NCBI GenBank assembly: GCA_003389385.1
Contig: QQVM01000003.1
Span: forward strand, 95,613-159,612
Direction of reading: 5' to 3'
Origin: Bacteroidota bacterium
Lineage (GTDB): Bacteria; Bacteroidota; Bacteroidia; AKYH767-A; 2013-40CM-41-45
Length of the DNA: 64,000 nucleotides
Position 1 is the stretch's first letter. The number at the start of each line of letters is the position of its first letter. The notes below the pieces were generated by a model. The model was not told where the DNA came from, ran no database searches, and worked only from the letters and a program-made list of their open reading frames with translations. Below, in pieces: positions 54,589-63,961 of the stretch. Position numbers and translations under genes: made by a program.

Positions 54589-55266
54589 ATGAGAGAACGA
54601 AAAATATTTTTAACAGGATTCGGGAAACTATATGCTGATGTCCTTGCCATGGAAATTGCCATTAAATCTTCAGCACAAGTGAACATTCTAAATGAAATGA
54701 ATAAGCATGAAATCGGTACAGATGATTTGATAATTATACAACTCAACGGAGAATTTTCATTGCGCAGCGAATCTGCTTTGTGCGGAATAAAGGATCAAAA
54801 GAAAATTGCATATCTAAATGGTTCTCCATGTTCCGATAAACTGGTATTCGAAATGATGAACTCCGGCATCAGAGCCATTGTCAGAAACACAGATGACATC
54901 TGTGAACTTGTCAGAGCAATTGATTCAGTATATAATGAAGGATACTACCTGAATGATCTGATATCATCTGCTATGCTGCATTATTGCAAAAAGTCTGGCG
55001 CATTAAGCCGCGATGCCTTCGGCCCGGGAACATTATTCAATGAAAGAGAAATAAGAATGATCGAACTCAGAAGTCTCGGAAAAACCGCTGCAGAAATCGG
55101 AGATGAACTTTATCTGAGTAAAAAAACGATAGATAAAATCTTCTGTGAATTGTACAGGAGAATGGAATGTCCCAATTTTCCAAGTCTATTCAGAATTTAT
55201 CAGGATGATAAAAGCAGGTCAGTTAAGGCAGGAGTTTATTTTCCTGATCTGAACTCTTTAAAATAA
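54589..55266 (+). CDS. LuxR-type transcription regulator with degenerate receiver-like domain
   Basis: A 225-residue protein. Residues 149-204 are a GerE/LuxR helix-turn-helix (FNEREIRMIELRSLGKTAAEI, then LSKKTIDKIFCELYRRM). Residues 1-125 follow the alternating strand/helix rhythm of a response-regulator receiver, and the last helix region (GIRAIVRNTDDICELVRAI) fits alpha4-beta5-alpha5. The usual acidic pair after strand 1 is absent (FLTGFG), and where the phospho-Asp should stand the sequence is IIIQLNGE, with no Asp. It is likely a phosphorylation-independent regulator. No cognate kinase is nearby. Its 3' end overlaps the convergent tsaB gene by 31 bases. It is divergent from the CX5C pair and may control it. 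Confidence 0.83.
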   Translation: MRERKIFLTGFGKLYADVLAMEIAIKSSAQVNILNEMNKHEIGTDDLIIIQLNGEFSLRSESALCGIKDQKKIAYLNGSPCSDKLVFEMMNSGIRAIVRNTDDICELVRAIDSVYNEGYYLNDLISSAMLHYCKKSGALSRDAFGPGTLFNEREIRMIELRSLGKTAAEIGDELYLSKKTIDKIFCELYRRMECPNFPSLFRIYQDDKSRSVKAGVYFPDLNSLK

Positions 55267-55925
55267 TTGGGCTCGAACAAAGCGAGATCCTCGAATTTTG
55301 TTTCAGAAAAAGCCTGTTCAGCGAGAGGTGCCATCCATTCTGAAGAAGCTCTTGCATTAAAGCTGAAGTCGGCATTCGGATTCGACTCAAACAAAGATGC
55401 GCATTTTGCTGCTCCATCTCCAAAAAAATAGACTTTGTGATGCTTCAACAGTTCTGAAAATGAATTAGAATCAATCACATCAGCAGAAAGATGATACACA
55501 TGTTTCAGGTTGATATCATACACCTCACAATAAACTTCCATCCTTCTTGCATCAATCATGGGGCAAAATAATGTGTTCTCATCCGCTTTGCCATGCTCTT
55601 TCAAAACAGTGATAGCACCAAGTGTCATGGAACGTGTGGTAGGGACCGCTATCAGGGGCTTATCGAGGGAGTAGCATAAACCTTTGGCAGTGCTAAGCCC
55701 GATCCTCATTCCTGTGTAAGAGCCTGGTCCACTGCCTGCAGCTATCGCATTCAGGGAGGAAAGCTCCAGATCAGCGCTGTCCATCACATCACCGACGAAG
55801 AGAGCGAGTTTTTCCGCATGCGAATAACCTTCATCAGTCTCCTGGTTAAAAATTGCCTTGCCGTCAATAGAAAGTGAGACGGAACATACAGTGGTGGATG
55901 TTTCTATACAAAGTATTCTTGCCAT
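55236..55925 (-). CDS. tsaB: tRNA threonylcarbamoyladenosine biosynthesis protein TsaB
   Basis: A 229-residue TsaB, partner of TsaD and TsaE in making the t6A modification at position 37 of ANN-decoding tRNAs. The ASKHA-type start ILCIETSTTVCSVSLSIDG, the AAGSGPGSYTGMRIGLSTAKGL block (about 62-83) and the PTTRSMTLGA stretch are diagnostic. The C terminus ends with EPNYFKEF, like other TsaB proteins, so the end is real even though it overlaps the LuxR-type gene by 31 bases in antisense. It starts 24 bases after the efflux adaptor gene and shares its transcript. Confidence 0.94.
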   Translation of the reverse strand: MARILCIETSTTVCSVSLSIDGKAIFNQETDEGYSHAEKLALFVGDVMDSADLELSSLNAIAAGSGPGSYTGMRIGLSTAKGLCYSLDKPLIAVPTTRSMTLGAITVLKEHGKADENTLFCPMIDARRMEVYCEVYDINLKHVYHLSADVIDSNSFSELLKHHKVYFFGDGAAKCASLFESNPNADFSFNARASSEWMAPLAEQAFSETKFEDLALFEPNYFKEFRSGK

Positions 55926-55949
55926 TGCTAAATTCCGATTGCGGTGGAT

Positions 55950-57344
55950 TTATTTCTTTTCCTTGCTGAACAGTTTATCCTTCTTCACCACCTCAACTTC
56001 ATCACCGTCCTTCAAAAGCTTGCTGATGGCGCTGTAGGGTGATGACACCACAGTCTGTCCTTTCTCCACCCCTGAAACAATTTCAATGTAGCTGTTATCC
56101 TGAATGCCGATCTTCACAGGCTGGAGTTTTACTATACCCTTATCTACCACAAAGACACATTCAACTGCCTTGCTCTCTTTGGAATCTCCTGCATTCTCAT
56201 TTTCGCTCAGCTTTACACTGCCTTCATCTTCCATTTCAGTTTCGCTATCATCCTTCTCTACTGCAGATTTTGACTTTTGTGTAGTGTCGCGTGTTGTGAC
56301 AGACTGTATAGGAACAGACAAAACATCATAAACACTTTTGGTGAGAATGTCAACAGTCGCAGACATTCCCGGATTGAATACTGCTCTTCCCGGGTGGTCT
56401 TCATCTTTGATGATTTCATACGAATCCTTAAAGATTCTCACCTTCACTTTGAAATTTGTCACTTGGTCCATGCTTATGCCACTGACATTGGCAGAGTTCG
56501 CCACTTCGGTTACTATTCCTTTGAATTTCTTTCCGGTATAGGCATCCACTTCTATATTTGCCGTATCGCCTACGTTGACTCTTACAATGTCGTTCTCGTT
56601 GACATCCACGCTAACTTCCATCTCTTGCAGATTAGCAAGTGTCATCATTTCTGTACCGGCAAATTGAGAAGTTCCCACCACTCTCTCGCCTTTTTCAACA
56701 TTAAGCTTCGCTACTGTTCCGTCAACAGGCGCAAATATTGAAGTCTTCCTAAGATTATCCTGAGCCTCTTTAACCGTCGCTTCCGCACTTCTTACATTGA
56801 ACTCAGCTCCTGAAACACTCTGGGAGGCAGCATCCACTTCAGCTTTTGCCACTTCATATGAAGACTTGATATTTTCCCATTCGGATGAAGAAATCAGTTT
56901 CTCATCATACAATTTTCTATTACGCTCAAAATTAAGACGGGCTTTTTCAAACTGCGACTGCACCTGAATCAGCCTGGCTTTGGCATTTTCAAGGTTGGCT
57001 TTTGTAGAATTGAGCGATGCCACGGAACGGTCGAGATACGACTGATAAATGTCCGGCAGTATTCTTACAAGAAGCTGGCCTTTGCTTACCCTGTCGCCTT
57101 CTTTCACCGGCAATTCCACAATTTCACCGGAAACATCAGGACTTATTTTTATCTCCACTTCAGGTTGTATTTTACCGCTGGCGGAAACCGTTTCAGTAAT
57201 GTTGCGCACTGTGACTTTTTCTACGGCAACCTGTCTTGCCTTTTCGCCACCGATCCATCCTGCCTTACGGCCAATGACCGCGAAAACTATCAGGACGCCA
57301 ACTGCAATGACCAGCCATTTCATCAGATTGCTTTTCTTTGCCAT
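55950..57344 (-). CDS. Efflux periplasmic adaptor (HlyD/MacA-like)
   Basis: A 464-residue membrane fusion protein: one N-terminal transmembrane helix (about 8-24), a biotinyl-lipoyl-like domain split by a long alpha-hairpin (about 100-200, coiled coil SLNSTKANLENAKARLIQVQ), a beta-barrel (about 240-335) and a membrane-proximal domain. It connects an inner-membrane pump with TolC. An acidic low-complexity stretch at about 352-394 (SETEMEDEGSVKLSENENAG) interrupts the C-terminal part and is unusual for the family. No pump gene lies in the operon; the order is TolC-like gene, adaptor, tsaB. The sequence resembles MacA-type adaptors of ABC systems. Confidence 0.92.
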   Translation of the reverse strand: MAKKSNLMKWLVIAVGVLIVFAVIGRKAGWIGGEKARQVAVEKVTVRNITETVSASGKIQPEVEIKISPDVSGEIVELPVKEGDRVSKGQLLVRILPDIYQSYLDRSVASLNSTKANLENAKARLIQVQSQFEKARLNFERNRKLYDEKLISSSEWENIKSSYEVAKAEVDAASQSVSGAEFNVRSAEATVKEAQDNLRKTSIFAPVDGTVAKLNVEKGERVVGTSQFAGTEMMTLANLQEMEVSVDVNENDIVRVNVGDTANIEVDAYTGKKFKGIVTEVANSANVSGISMDQVTNFKVKVRIFKDSYEIIKDEDHPGRAVFNPGMSATVDILTKSVYDVLSVPIQSVTTRDTTQKSKSAVEKDDSETEMEDEGSVKLSENENAGDSKESKAVECVFVVDKGIVKLQPVKIGIQDNSYIEIVSGVEKGQTVVSSPYSAISKLLKDGDEVEVVKKDKLFSKEKK

Positions 57345-57376
57345 GATTCAGTTTTTATCGTAATTTTTTTCTAAAA

Positions 57377-58801
57377 TTAAAACGTCAGCTTTTTCCCCAT
57401 GTAGAAATCAATAACCTTCAGTCTGAAAATAAAATCATATTTCGACTGGAGAAGTTCAGCGCGCGAAGCTGCAAGAAGGTTTTTAGCCTGCAGGAATTCA
57501 TACGAACTGACAAGGCCTAGTTCAAAACGCTGACTGTTGATTTTATATGACTCCTCCTGTGCGGCATTGCTTTTTTTACTTGCGTTGAATTTCTGCGATG
57601 CTGCAGCAGCATCTAAAACTGCCTGTTGAACGCTTTTATAAAGGTTCTTTTTTGTCTGGTCCAAATTCAAGCGAGCCTGTTCCAGATTAATCCTTGCACG
57701 GCTGACATTTGTCTTTACAGCCCAACCGTTGAAAATAGGTATTTGCAAACTGAACCCGACAGCACGGCTGAGGTTATTATCGAGCTGGTCTCTGAACGCT
57801 GTACGCTCAAAAATGGGAGTGGTATTCGGAACAATCGAATACACAGAATCACCGGAACTTGTAAAACCGGAAAATACGCTGGATGGTATCCCCACATTGT
57901 AACCTGTAATTTCCTGTCCAGATGTACTGAAATTGGTGTTGATATTGCCTGTTACAAGCAATCTCGGATACCTTCCTCCTCTGGCCACAGCAAGTCCTTT
58001 TTGGGCGCTCTGTGCTTTGAGATCATAAGACATTATTTCAGGCTGTGTGCCCAATGCCTGTGCATATACTTTTTCTGTTGTAAGCGCCTCTGCAGGCAGT
58101 GAAGGATCGCTCAGCATTGGGTCCTGGATGGAAAAATCCTTAACCGATGGTAACTCTAAAAGTTGAGCAAGATTCAAAAGGGACTGCTCATAATTGTTTC
58201 TTGCCTGTATTTGTCTTAATTCATCGGCAGCGAACTGAGCTTCTATTTCCAGAAGAGCAGATTTAGAAAGAGAACCCAGTTCAAACATCCTGTTGACTCT
58301 GTCCTTTTGAAACCTGGTGGCTTCAAGCTGTTCAGAAGCAGCCAGCTCCAGTTCCTTTGTATACAGAGCCTGAAGATAAAGTGTCACCACATTGAGGGAA
58401 ATATCATTCCTGATTTTTTGCAGATCATAACGGCTGCTGAGAAAACTGAGTGAACTTTGCCTGAGGGTGTTTTGCAGCTGGAATCCTTCGAACACAGATA
58501 AACTGCTGCTCAGGTTAAAGCTGTTCGACCTTACTTCGTTTGTGGTAAAAGCATTTGTGATGGGGTCAATGCTTCTGCCGAAATAATGATTCTGAGAAGC
58601 ACTTCCGTTCAGGCTCGGCAGAAAACCGGCAATGCTTTGATCCCGTAAACTTTTGCTGAGCTCGGTGTTAAGCTCCGCCTGTCTTACCTGTAAATTGTTT
58701 TCCAGGGCATGGTCAATGCACTGCTGCAGATTCCAGGTCTGTGCATTCAGCAACAAGATTCCTGCAGCAAATGAAACAGTGAGTGAGAATAGGAACTTCA
58801 T
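57377..58801 (-). CDS. TolC-family outer-membrane channel protein
   Basis: A 474-residue outer-membrane efflux protein. The signal peptide is FLFSLTVSFAAGILLLNAQ, cleaved near residue 21. Two OEP repeats are visible: the first opens with WNLQQCIDHALENNLQVRQAEL and the second covers about 250-460. Long helices for the periplasmic tunnel alternate with strand segments for the trimeric barrel. It works with the adaptor encoded 32 bases downstream. A good promoter lies 29-60 bases upstream of the start. The inner-membrane pump is not in the operon. Confidence 0.93.
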   Translation of the reverse strand: MKFLFSLTVSFAAGILLLNAQTWNLQQCIDHALENNLQVRQAELNTELSKSLRDQSIAGFLPSLNGSASQNHYFGRSIDPITNAFTTNEVRSNSFNLSSSLSVFEGFQLQNTLRQSSLSFLSSRYDLQKIRNDISLNVVTLYLQALYTKELELAASEQLEATRFQKDRVNRMFELGSLSKSALLEIEAQFAADELRQIQARNNYEQSLLNLAQLLELPSVKDFSIQDPMLSDPSLPAEALTTEKVYAQALGTQPEIMSYDLKAQSAQKGLAVARGGRYPRLLVTGNINTNFSTSGQEITGYNVGIPSSVFSGFTSSGDSVYSIVPNTTPIFERTAFRDQLDNNLSRAVGFSLQIPIFNGWAVKTNVSRARINLEQARLNLDQTKKNLYKSVQQAVLDAAAASQKFNASKKSNAAQEESYKINSQRFELGLVSSYEFLQAKNLLAASRAELLQSKYDFIFRLKVIDFYMGKKLTF

Positions 58802-58829
58802 GCTTTCGTGTAGGCAGGTAAAAGTAGGG

Positions 58830-58861
58830 CAAAGCTAATGAATATGAAGTTCATTAACCAA
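58830..58861 (-). promoter_or_regulatory. Promoter of the TolC-adaptor-tsaB operon
   Basis: Minus strand: TTG (58859-58861), a 21-base spacer, then TAGCTTTG (58830-58837), an exact TAnnTTTG. The expected transcript start is about 24 bases before the start codon at 58801. Confidence 0.65.
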
Positions 58862-58907
58862 GATTAACAAATTACATAAGAGGATAATCTGTCTGTGGTA
58901 TTTCAAT

Positions 58908-59948
58908 CTAAACAGAAGTTTCCAAAAGCAGATTCAGACTTACACGCATTATCTCCCCCATATTTTTACACTTCAGAAAAGAATCCTTCTTATAATGCTC
59001 TGCCAGTTCAGTTTTAAGCTGATCGACTTTATCCTTCAGTGAAACGGTGTCGTTTTGCATCACCTCAAGCAAAGACGCCAGGCGAAAGCGTGCAATCTTG
59101 ATTCTTCTTGCCATCAACGACCTTTCTTCAAGCTGGTATTGCCTTACTGTTTCCTTATTGATGTATTTAATGCACAAATCGACGTAAGGATTGTTTTCCT
59201 TAAAAAACTGAGGAAGATAAATTGATTTGCGTCCTTCATAACTCTGCTGGTCAAAATCAATCGCCCTGAACCGGAATTGGGTATCGTCGAAATCGGCCGT
59301 CATATCAATCACAAAATTGTATGAACGCATGTCACCAAGCAGCCTTACAAAACACCGCTCATTGAATTTGATGAACTCCTTTGCAAGACGTGTGTGATTA
59401 ATCCCGGGAATGTTCAGATTGTACTGTACAAACTGATCTCCGGGAATTCCGATGATGTGTTCCTCCACCAGAGTGTCTGCATCCACAATGTAATTAATTC
59501 TGTTTGGAGAAAGCAGATCTTCGAATTCCAGGCCGTACACTCTGGATGCATCAGCAAGTTTTACATAGTAATAATCGTAATTGTCGTTGTACTGATTTTT
59601 AATCCGAATTCTGAATGGCTTTGAATTACCAAAGGGGCAAAAATCTATCCGATCTACATAAAGATGCTCCATCAAAGTGATGTTGCCTTCCACTTTCATC
59701 ATCGCGTAAGTCCTGATAAGCCTGTGATTCAGTTCTTCATTCTCACCGGGAGGATAAAACACGGTTTCCCATAAAGTGTCCTTCCCCGCTTTGTCAAGAA
59801 GAGGCACCGTGTAATTAAATCGAAGCAAATCCGGATAACGAAAAGGAAGATTCTCGGCTCTGTCAAAGTCTTCCAGGTACATGAAGAGTTCCTCATTGAT
59901 CCTGAAACTTTGCTTCTTTTTTGAAATAATATTCTTGGAACCTGACAT
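58908..59948 (-). CDS. Conserved protein of unknown function with kinase-like motifs
   Basis: A 346-residue cytoplasmic protein with no signal peptide or membrane helix. I do not recognise a named family. Some features recall protein-kinase-like phosphotransferases: a beta-strand Lys in YYYVKLAD (Lys130), a possible alpha-C Glu (GLEFEDLL), a hinge-like stretch EEHIIGIPGDQFV, a catalytic-loop-like LLGDMRSYNFVIDM (Asp206 and Asn211) and a metal-site-like RAIDFDQQ (Asp231/233). The order and spacing are right for that fold, but this is inference only. The last 70 residues are helical (KDKVDQLKTELAEHYKKD). It is transcribed in the same direction as metH, 141 bases downstream of it. Confidence 0.78.
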   Translation of the reverse strand: MSGSKNIISKKKQSFRINEELFMYLEDFDRAENLPFRYPDLLRFNYTVPLLDKAGKDTLWETVFYPPGENEELNHRLIRTYAMMKVEGNITLMEHLYVDRIDFCPFGNSKPFRIRIKNQYNDNYDYYYVKLADASRVYGLEFEDLLSPNRINYIVDADTLVEEHIIGIPGDQFVQYNLNIPGINHTRLAKEFIKFNERCFVRLLGDMRSYNFVIDMTADFDDTQFRFRAIDFDQQSYEGRKSIYLPQFFKENNPYVDLCIKYINKETVRQYQLEERSLMARRIKIARFRLASLLEVMQNDTVSLKDKVDQLKTELAEHYKKDSFLKCKNMGEIMRVSLNLLLETSV

Positions 59949-60089
59949 AAAATTCTCACCTGCCCTGGCGAATCAGTTAGCAATTTAGGTAATTTACGGG
60001 AGGACAGGTTGCAAGGTGCAGAGATTTTTAAACATTGAAACCAATATCAGCGAAGGATCAATTGAATAAATGATACAATTCAGCTTCCA

Positions 60090-63000
60090 TTAATAATCCA
60101 GATTTGGTCCAAGCCACCTTTCAATTTCTTCCACAGTCATGCCCTTTCTTGAAGCATAGTCGCTGACCTGATCTTTTTGAATTTTGCCGAGTCCGAAATA
60201 CCTGGCTTCAGGATGTGAAAAATACAGTCCGCAAACTGCAGATGCAGGATGCATGGCGAGGCCTTCGGTGAGTTGAATTCCTGTGTTCTCAGCCACATTC
60301 AGCAGCTTCCAGATTGTATGTTTTTCCGTGTGATCTGGCTGTGCAGGATAACCCGGTGCAGGCCGGATTCCACGGTATTCTTCCCTGATCAGCTGCTCGT
60401 TACTCAATTCCTCATACGGTTCATAGGCCCAGAATTCCTTTCGTACACGTGCATGCATGTGCTCTGCAAAAGCTTCCGCAAGGCGGTCAGCTAAAGCTTT
60501 CAACATTATCGCAGAATAATCGTCGTGTTCTTCTTCAAACTTTTGAACCCACTTTTCAATTCCAATTCCGGTAGTTACTGCAAATGCCCCGATATAATCT
60601 GTTTCGGAAAATGAAGCTGAAGCCGCACCAGAAATTTCAGAAAAACTTCCCGATTGAACCAAAGCAGGCTGCGGTTTATTGACAGCTACATTCACCGGCA
60701 TCACAAAATCGGAAAGCGCAATATTAAACTGCCCATCTGCTTTAGAACTTTGTTGCCTTAGAGTGTGAAGTACAGCAATCTCCTTACTTTTAAAAGAAGA
60801 TTCCTTATCAGGGCTGTATACTTTAATATCATCTCCATCCGACAATGCCGGGAAGATGCCAATCACCGCATTTGCGCTGATCCATTTTTCTTTCACTATC
60901 TTTTTCAGCATCGTCTCAGCGTCTGCAAAAAGTTTCTTCGCTTCTTCTCCTCTTTCGGAATCGTTGAGGATTGCAGGATACGATCCCTTCATTTCCCAAC
61001 TGTGAAAGAATGGTGTCCAGTCTATATAAGGAATGAGAACTTCGAGATCATAGTCATTAAAAACTTTGACTCCAGTAAAAGCCGGTACAGCAATCTCCGC
61101 TTGATTCCATTTATATTCAGGAGCGCTTCGGCGGGCAAGATCCAGCGGAATGTACTTATTCGCTGATTTAGCATTTGCATGATGAAATCTTAATCTTTCA
61201 TACTCTTGCCTGGTGTCCTGCACGATCTTATCACGGCTCTCTGACGACAAGAGATTGCTCACTACAGTCACACATCGTGATGCGTCGTTTATATGAATCA
61301 CCGGATTCGAATATGCGGGTTCGATTTTAACAGCTGTATGCACTTTAGATGTGGTGGCGCCACCGATTAAAAGAGGAACAGAAAAACCTTCTCTTTCCAT
61401 TTCCTTCGCTACATGCACCATTTCATCCAGTGAAGGAGTAATCAAACCGCTTAATCCGATTGCGTCGACATTATGTTTCTTTGCTTCGGCCAGAATTTTT
61501 TCTGCCGGAATCATCACTCCAAGATCCACGATCTCGTAATTGTTGCAGGCAAGCACCACTCCCACAATGTTTTTACCAATGTCGTGTACGTCTCCTTTCA
61601 CTGTCGCAAGCAGAATTTTCCCTGCACTCTGCCTAGAAACATCTCCTTTCAGCGCATTGGCTCTTTTTTCTTCGTTGAGATATGGCTCAAGATAAGCTAC
61701 TGCCTTTTTCATCACGCGTGCGCTCTTCACTACCTGCGGCAGAAACATCTTTCCTGATCCGAATAAATCTCCTACCACATTCATTCCGTCCATGAGCGGA
61801 CCTTCAATGATCTGCAAGGTAGAAGAATATGACTTCCTGGCTTCCTCAAGATCTTCTGAAATGAAGTCAGTAATGCCTTTTACTAAGGAATGAGAAAGTC
61901 TTTCTTCAACAGACGCATTCCGCCATTCCTGTTCTTTTGTGTCTTTATGGACTTCCTGACCTTTAATTTTTTCTGCATAAGTTATCAGGCGCTCGGTGGC
62001 ATCATCTCTTCTGTCGAGCAGAACATCTTCCACAAGTTCCAGCAGCTCTACAGGAATCTCGCTGTACACCTGAAGCTGACCAGGATTCACAATCCCCATG
62101 TCCATGCCGGCTTTGACACCATGATAAAGAAAAGCAGAATGAATCGCTTCACGAACCGCATCATTTCCTCTGAATGAAAAACTAACATTGCTTACACCTC
62201 CGCTTACTTTGGCAAAAGGCAGATTTTCCTTTATCCATCGTGTAGCATCAAAATAATCGACAGCGTTTCTTCGGTGTTCTTCCATACCAGTAGCGACAGG
62301 AAAGATATTCGGGTCGAAGATTATATCCTGCGGAGGAAATCCGACTTCTTTTGTCAGAATCCGGTAAGCTCTCTCGCAGATTTCTATTCTTCTCTCATAA
62401 GTGTCTGCTTGTCCTTTTTCATCGAACGCCATGATGATCACTGCAGCACCGTATTTTCTGATCAGCTCTGCCTGGCGTCTGAATTCAACTTCTCCTTCTT
62501 TTAACGATATAGAATTGACAATCGATTTTCCCTGAGTGCATTTAAGTCCGGCTTCAATTACGCTGAACTTGGAAGAATCAATCATGACGGGAATCCTTGC
62601 AATGTCCGGTTCAACTGCCATCAGATTCAGAAAGTCATGCATTGCCTTTTCAGAATCAAGCATGCCTTCATCCATGTTGACGTCAATAGCCTGCGCGCCT
62701 CCATCTACCTGGTCGCGCGCCACAGAAAGAGCTTCTTCAAGCTTATCTTCTTTGATCAGTCGCAGGAATTTTTTTGAACCTGTTACATTCGTTCTCTCGC
62801 CAACATTCATGAAATTTGAATCCGGCCTTAGCACCTGTGCTTCCAATCCGCTTATACGCAAGTAAGGTTCTATTGCCGGGATTTCCCTTGGCTTTACTTT
62901 ACGTGCAAGTTCAGCGATGTGAGAAATATGATCAGGTGTGGTACCGCAGCAGCCACCTACAATGTTCAGGAATCCACTCTTCAGAAAATCCTCCACATGA

Positions 63001-63884
63001 TGTCCCATGTCGTGCGGACTTTCATCGTATTCACCGAATTGATTCGGGAGGCCTGCATTGGGATATGCACTCACAAAGAAGGGGGCTTTCTGCGCCAGCT
63101 CTTCAATGTGCGGACGCATTTCTTTGGCGCCTAATGCGCAATTTAGTCCGATACTGAGAAGACCAACATGCGAGACGGAATATAAAAACGCTTCCACAGT
63201 CTGTCCGGACAAGGTCCTGCCGCTCGCATCCGTGATGGTTCCTGAGATCATTACAGGCAGTCTGAACGATTTTTCATCAAACACATTCTGCACAGCGAAC
63301 AATGCAGCTTTCGCGTTGAGTGTGTCTATTATCGTTTCTACGAGAATAATATCCACTCCACCTTCGATCAATCCTCTTACCTGCTCAGAATAAGCTGTGA
63401 CCAGCTGGTCGAATGTAAGCGCCCTGTAACCCGGATTGTTCACATCAGGTGAAAGTGAAAGTGTTTTATTTGTAGGCCCGATCGCTCCTGCGACCCAGCA
63501 ATGTCCATTTTTGTGCTTTTCATGATTCTTACTGAGGTACTTTTTAACTGCCTTCTTTGCCAGTCTGGCTGACTCATAGTTGAGTTCATAGACCATATCT
63601 TCCATTGCATAATCGGCAAGTGAAATGCTCTGCGCATTGAAAGTATTTGTTTCAATGATGTCTGCACCTGCTTCGAGATATTGCAGGTGGATTGCTTCAA
63701 TGATATCGGGTCGGGTAATGGAAAGCAAATCATTATTACCTTTCAGTTCCTTGTCAAAATTTCTGAACCTTTCGCCCCGGTAATCTTGCTCCTGAAGTTT
63801 GTAACGCTGAATCATGGTACCCATGGCCCCGTCAATCACAAGCACTCTTTTCTTCAATTCTTCTCTGATGTCTTTATTACTCAT
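60090..63884 (-). CDS. metH: Cobalamin-dependent methionine synthase, full length
   Basis: A 1264-residue MetH that moves a methyl group from methyl-THF to homocysteine through methylcobalamin. All four modules are present: homocysteine-binding domain ([19 protein letters not shown]; zinc Cys near 249 in [11 protein letters not shown] and the GGCCGTT pair near 312), pterin-binding domain ([14 protein letters not shown], about 358), cobalamin domain with the His ligand in DVHDIG (about 765-770, His767) and the C-terminal AdoMet reactivation domain ([15 protein letters not shown]). In many bacteria the first domain is split off; here it is one chain. No cobalamin or SAM riboswitch fits in the short 51-base upstream gap. 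Confidence 0.98.
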   Translation of the reverse strand: MSNKDIREELKKRVLVIDGAMGTMIQRYKLQEQDYRGERFRNFDKELKGNNDLLSITRPDIIEAIHLQYLEAGADIIETNTFNAQSISLADYAMEDMVYELNYESARLAKKAVKKYLSKNHEKHKNGHCWVAGAIGPTNKTLSLSPDVNNPGYRALTFDQLVTAYSEQVRGLIEGGVDIILVETIIDTLNAKAALFAVQNVFDEKSFRLPVMISGTITDASGRTLSGQTVEAFLYSVSHVGLLSIGLNCALGAKEMRPHIEELAQKAPFFVSAYPNAGLPNQFGEYDESPHDMGHHVEDFLKSGFLNIVGGCCGTTPDHISHIAELARKVKPREIPAIEPYLRISGLEAQVLRPDSNFMNVGERTNVTGSKKFLRLIKEDKLEEALSVARDQVDGGAQAIDVNMDEGMLDSEKAMHDFLNLMAVEPDIARIPVMIDSSKFSVIEAGLKCTQGKSIVNSISLKEGEVEFRRQAELIRKYGAAVIIMAFDEKGQADTYERRIEICERAYRILTKEVGFPPQDIIFDPNIFPVATGMEEHRRNAVDYFDATRWIKENLPFAKVSGGVSNVSFSFRGNDAVREAIHSAFLYHGVKAGMDMGIVNPGQLQVYSEIPVELLELVEDVLLDRRDDATERLITYAEKIKGQEVHKDTKEQEWRNASVEERLSHSLVKGITDFISEDLEEARKSYSSTLQIIEGPLMDGMNVVGDLFGSGKMFLPQVVKSARVMKKAVAYLEPYLNEEKRANALKGDVSRQSAGKILLATVKGDVHDIGKNIVGVVLACNNYEIVDLGVMIPAEKILAEAKKHNVDAIGLSGLITPSLDEMVHVAKEMEREGFSVPLLIGGATTSKVHTAVKIEPAYSNPVIHINDASRCVTVVSNLLSSESRDKIVQDTRQEYERLRFHHANAKSANKYIPLDLARRSAPEYKWNQAEIAVPAFTGVKVFNDYDLEVLIPYIDWTPFFHSWEMKGSYPAILNDSERGEEAKKLFADAETMLKKIVKEKWISANAVIGIFPALSDGDDIKVYSPDKESSFKSKEIAVLHTLRQQSSKADGQFNIALSDFVMPVNVAVNKPQPALVQSGSFSEISGAASASFSETDYIGAFAVTTGIGIEKWVQKFEEEHDDYSAIMLKALADRLAEAFAEHMHARVRKEFWAYEPYEELSNEQLIREEYRGIRPAPGYPAQPDHTEKHTIWKLLNVAENTGIQLTEGLAMHPASAVCGLYFSHPEARYFGLGKIQKDQVSDYASRKGMTVEEIERWLGPNLDY

Positions 63885-63930
63885 ATCTCTTTAAACAGAT
63901 TTTTAATCTCAGGCTTTATGCTTATCCAAA

Positions 63931-63961
63931 AAAAAATCTCCCCGGATAAATCAGGGGAGAT
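63931..63961 (-). terminator. Terminator of a minus-strand gene lying right of the window
   Basis: Arms ATCTCCCC (63936-63943) and GGGGAGAT (63954-63961) with a 10-base loop. On the minus strand the hairpin runs into a T stretch of about nine. It lies upstream of metH, so it must end a gene whose 3' end is beyond base 63961. Confidence 0.82.

Noticed and set aside
63885..63935. Possible cobalamin or SAM riboswitch before metH
   Set aside because: The gap between metH and the upstream terminator is about 50 bases, too short for either riboswitch, and no matching core is seen.
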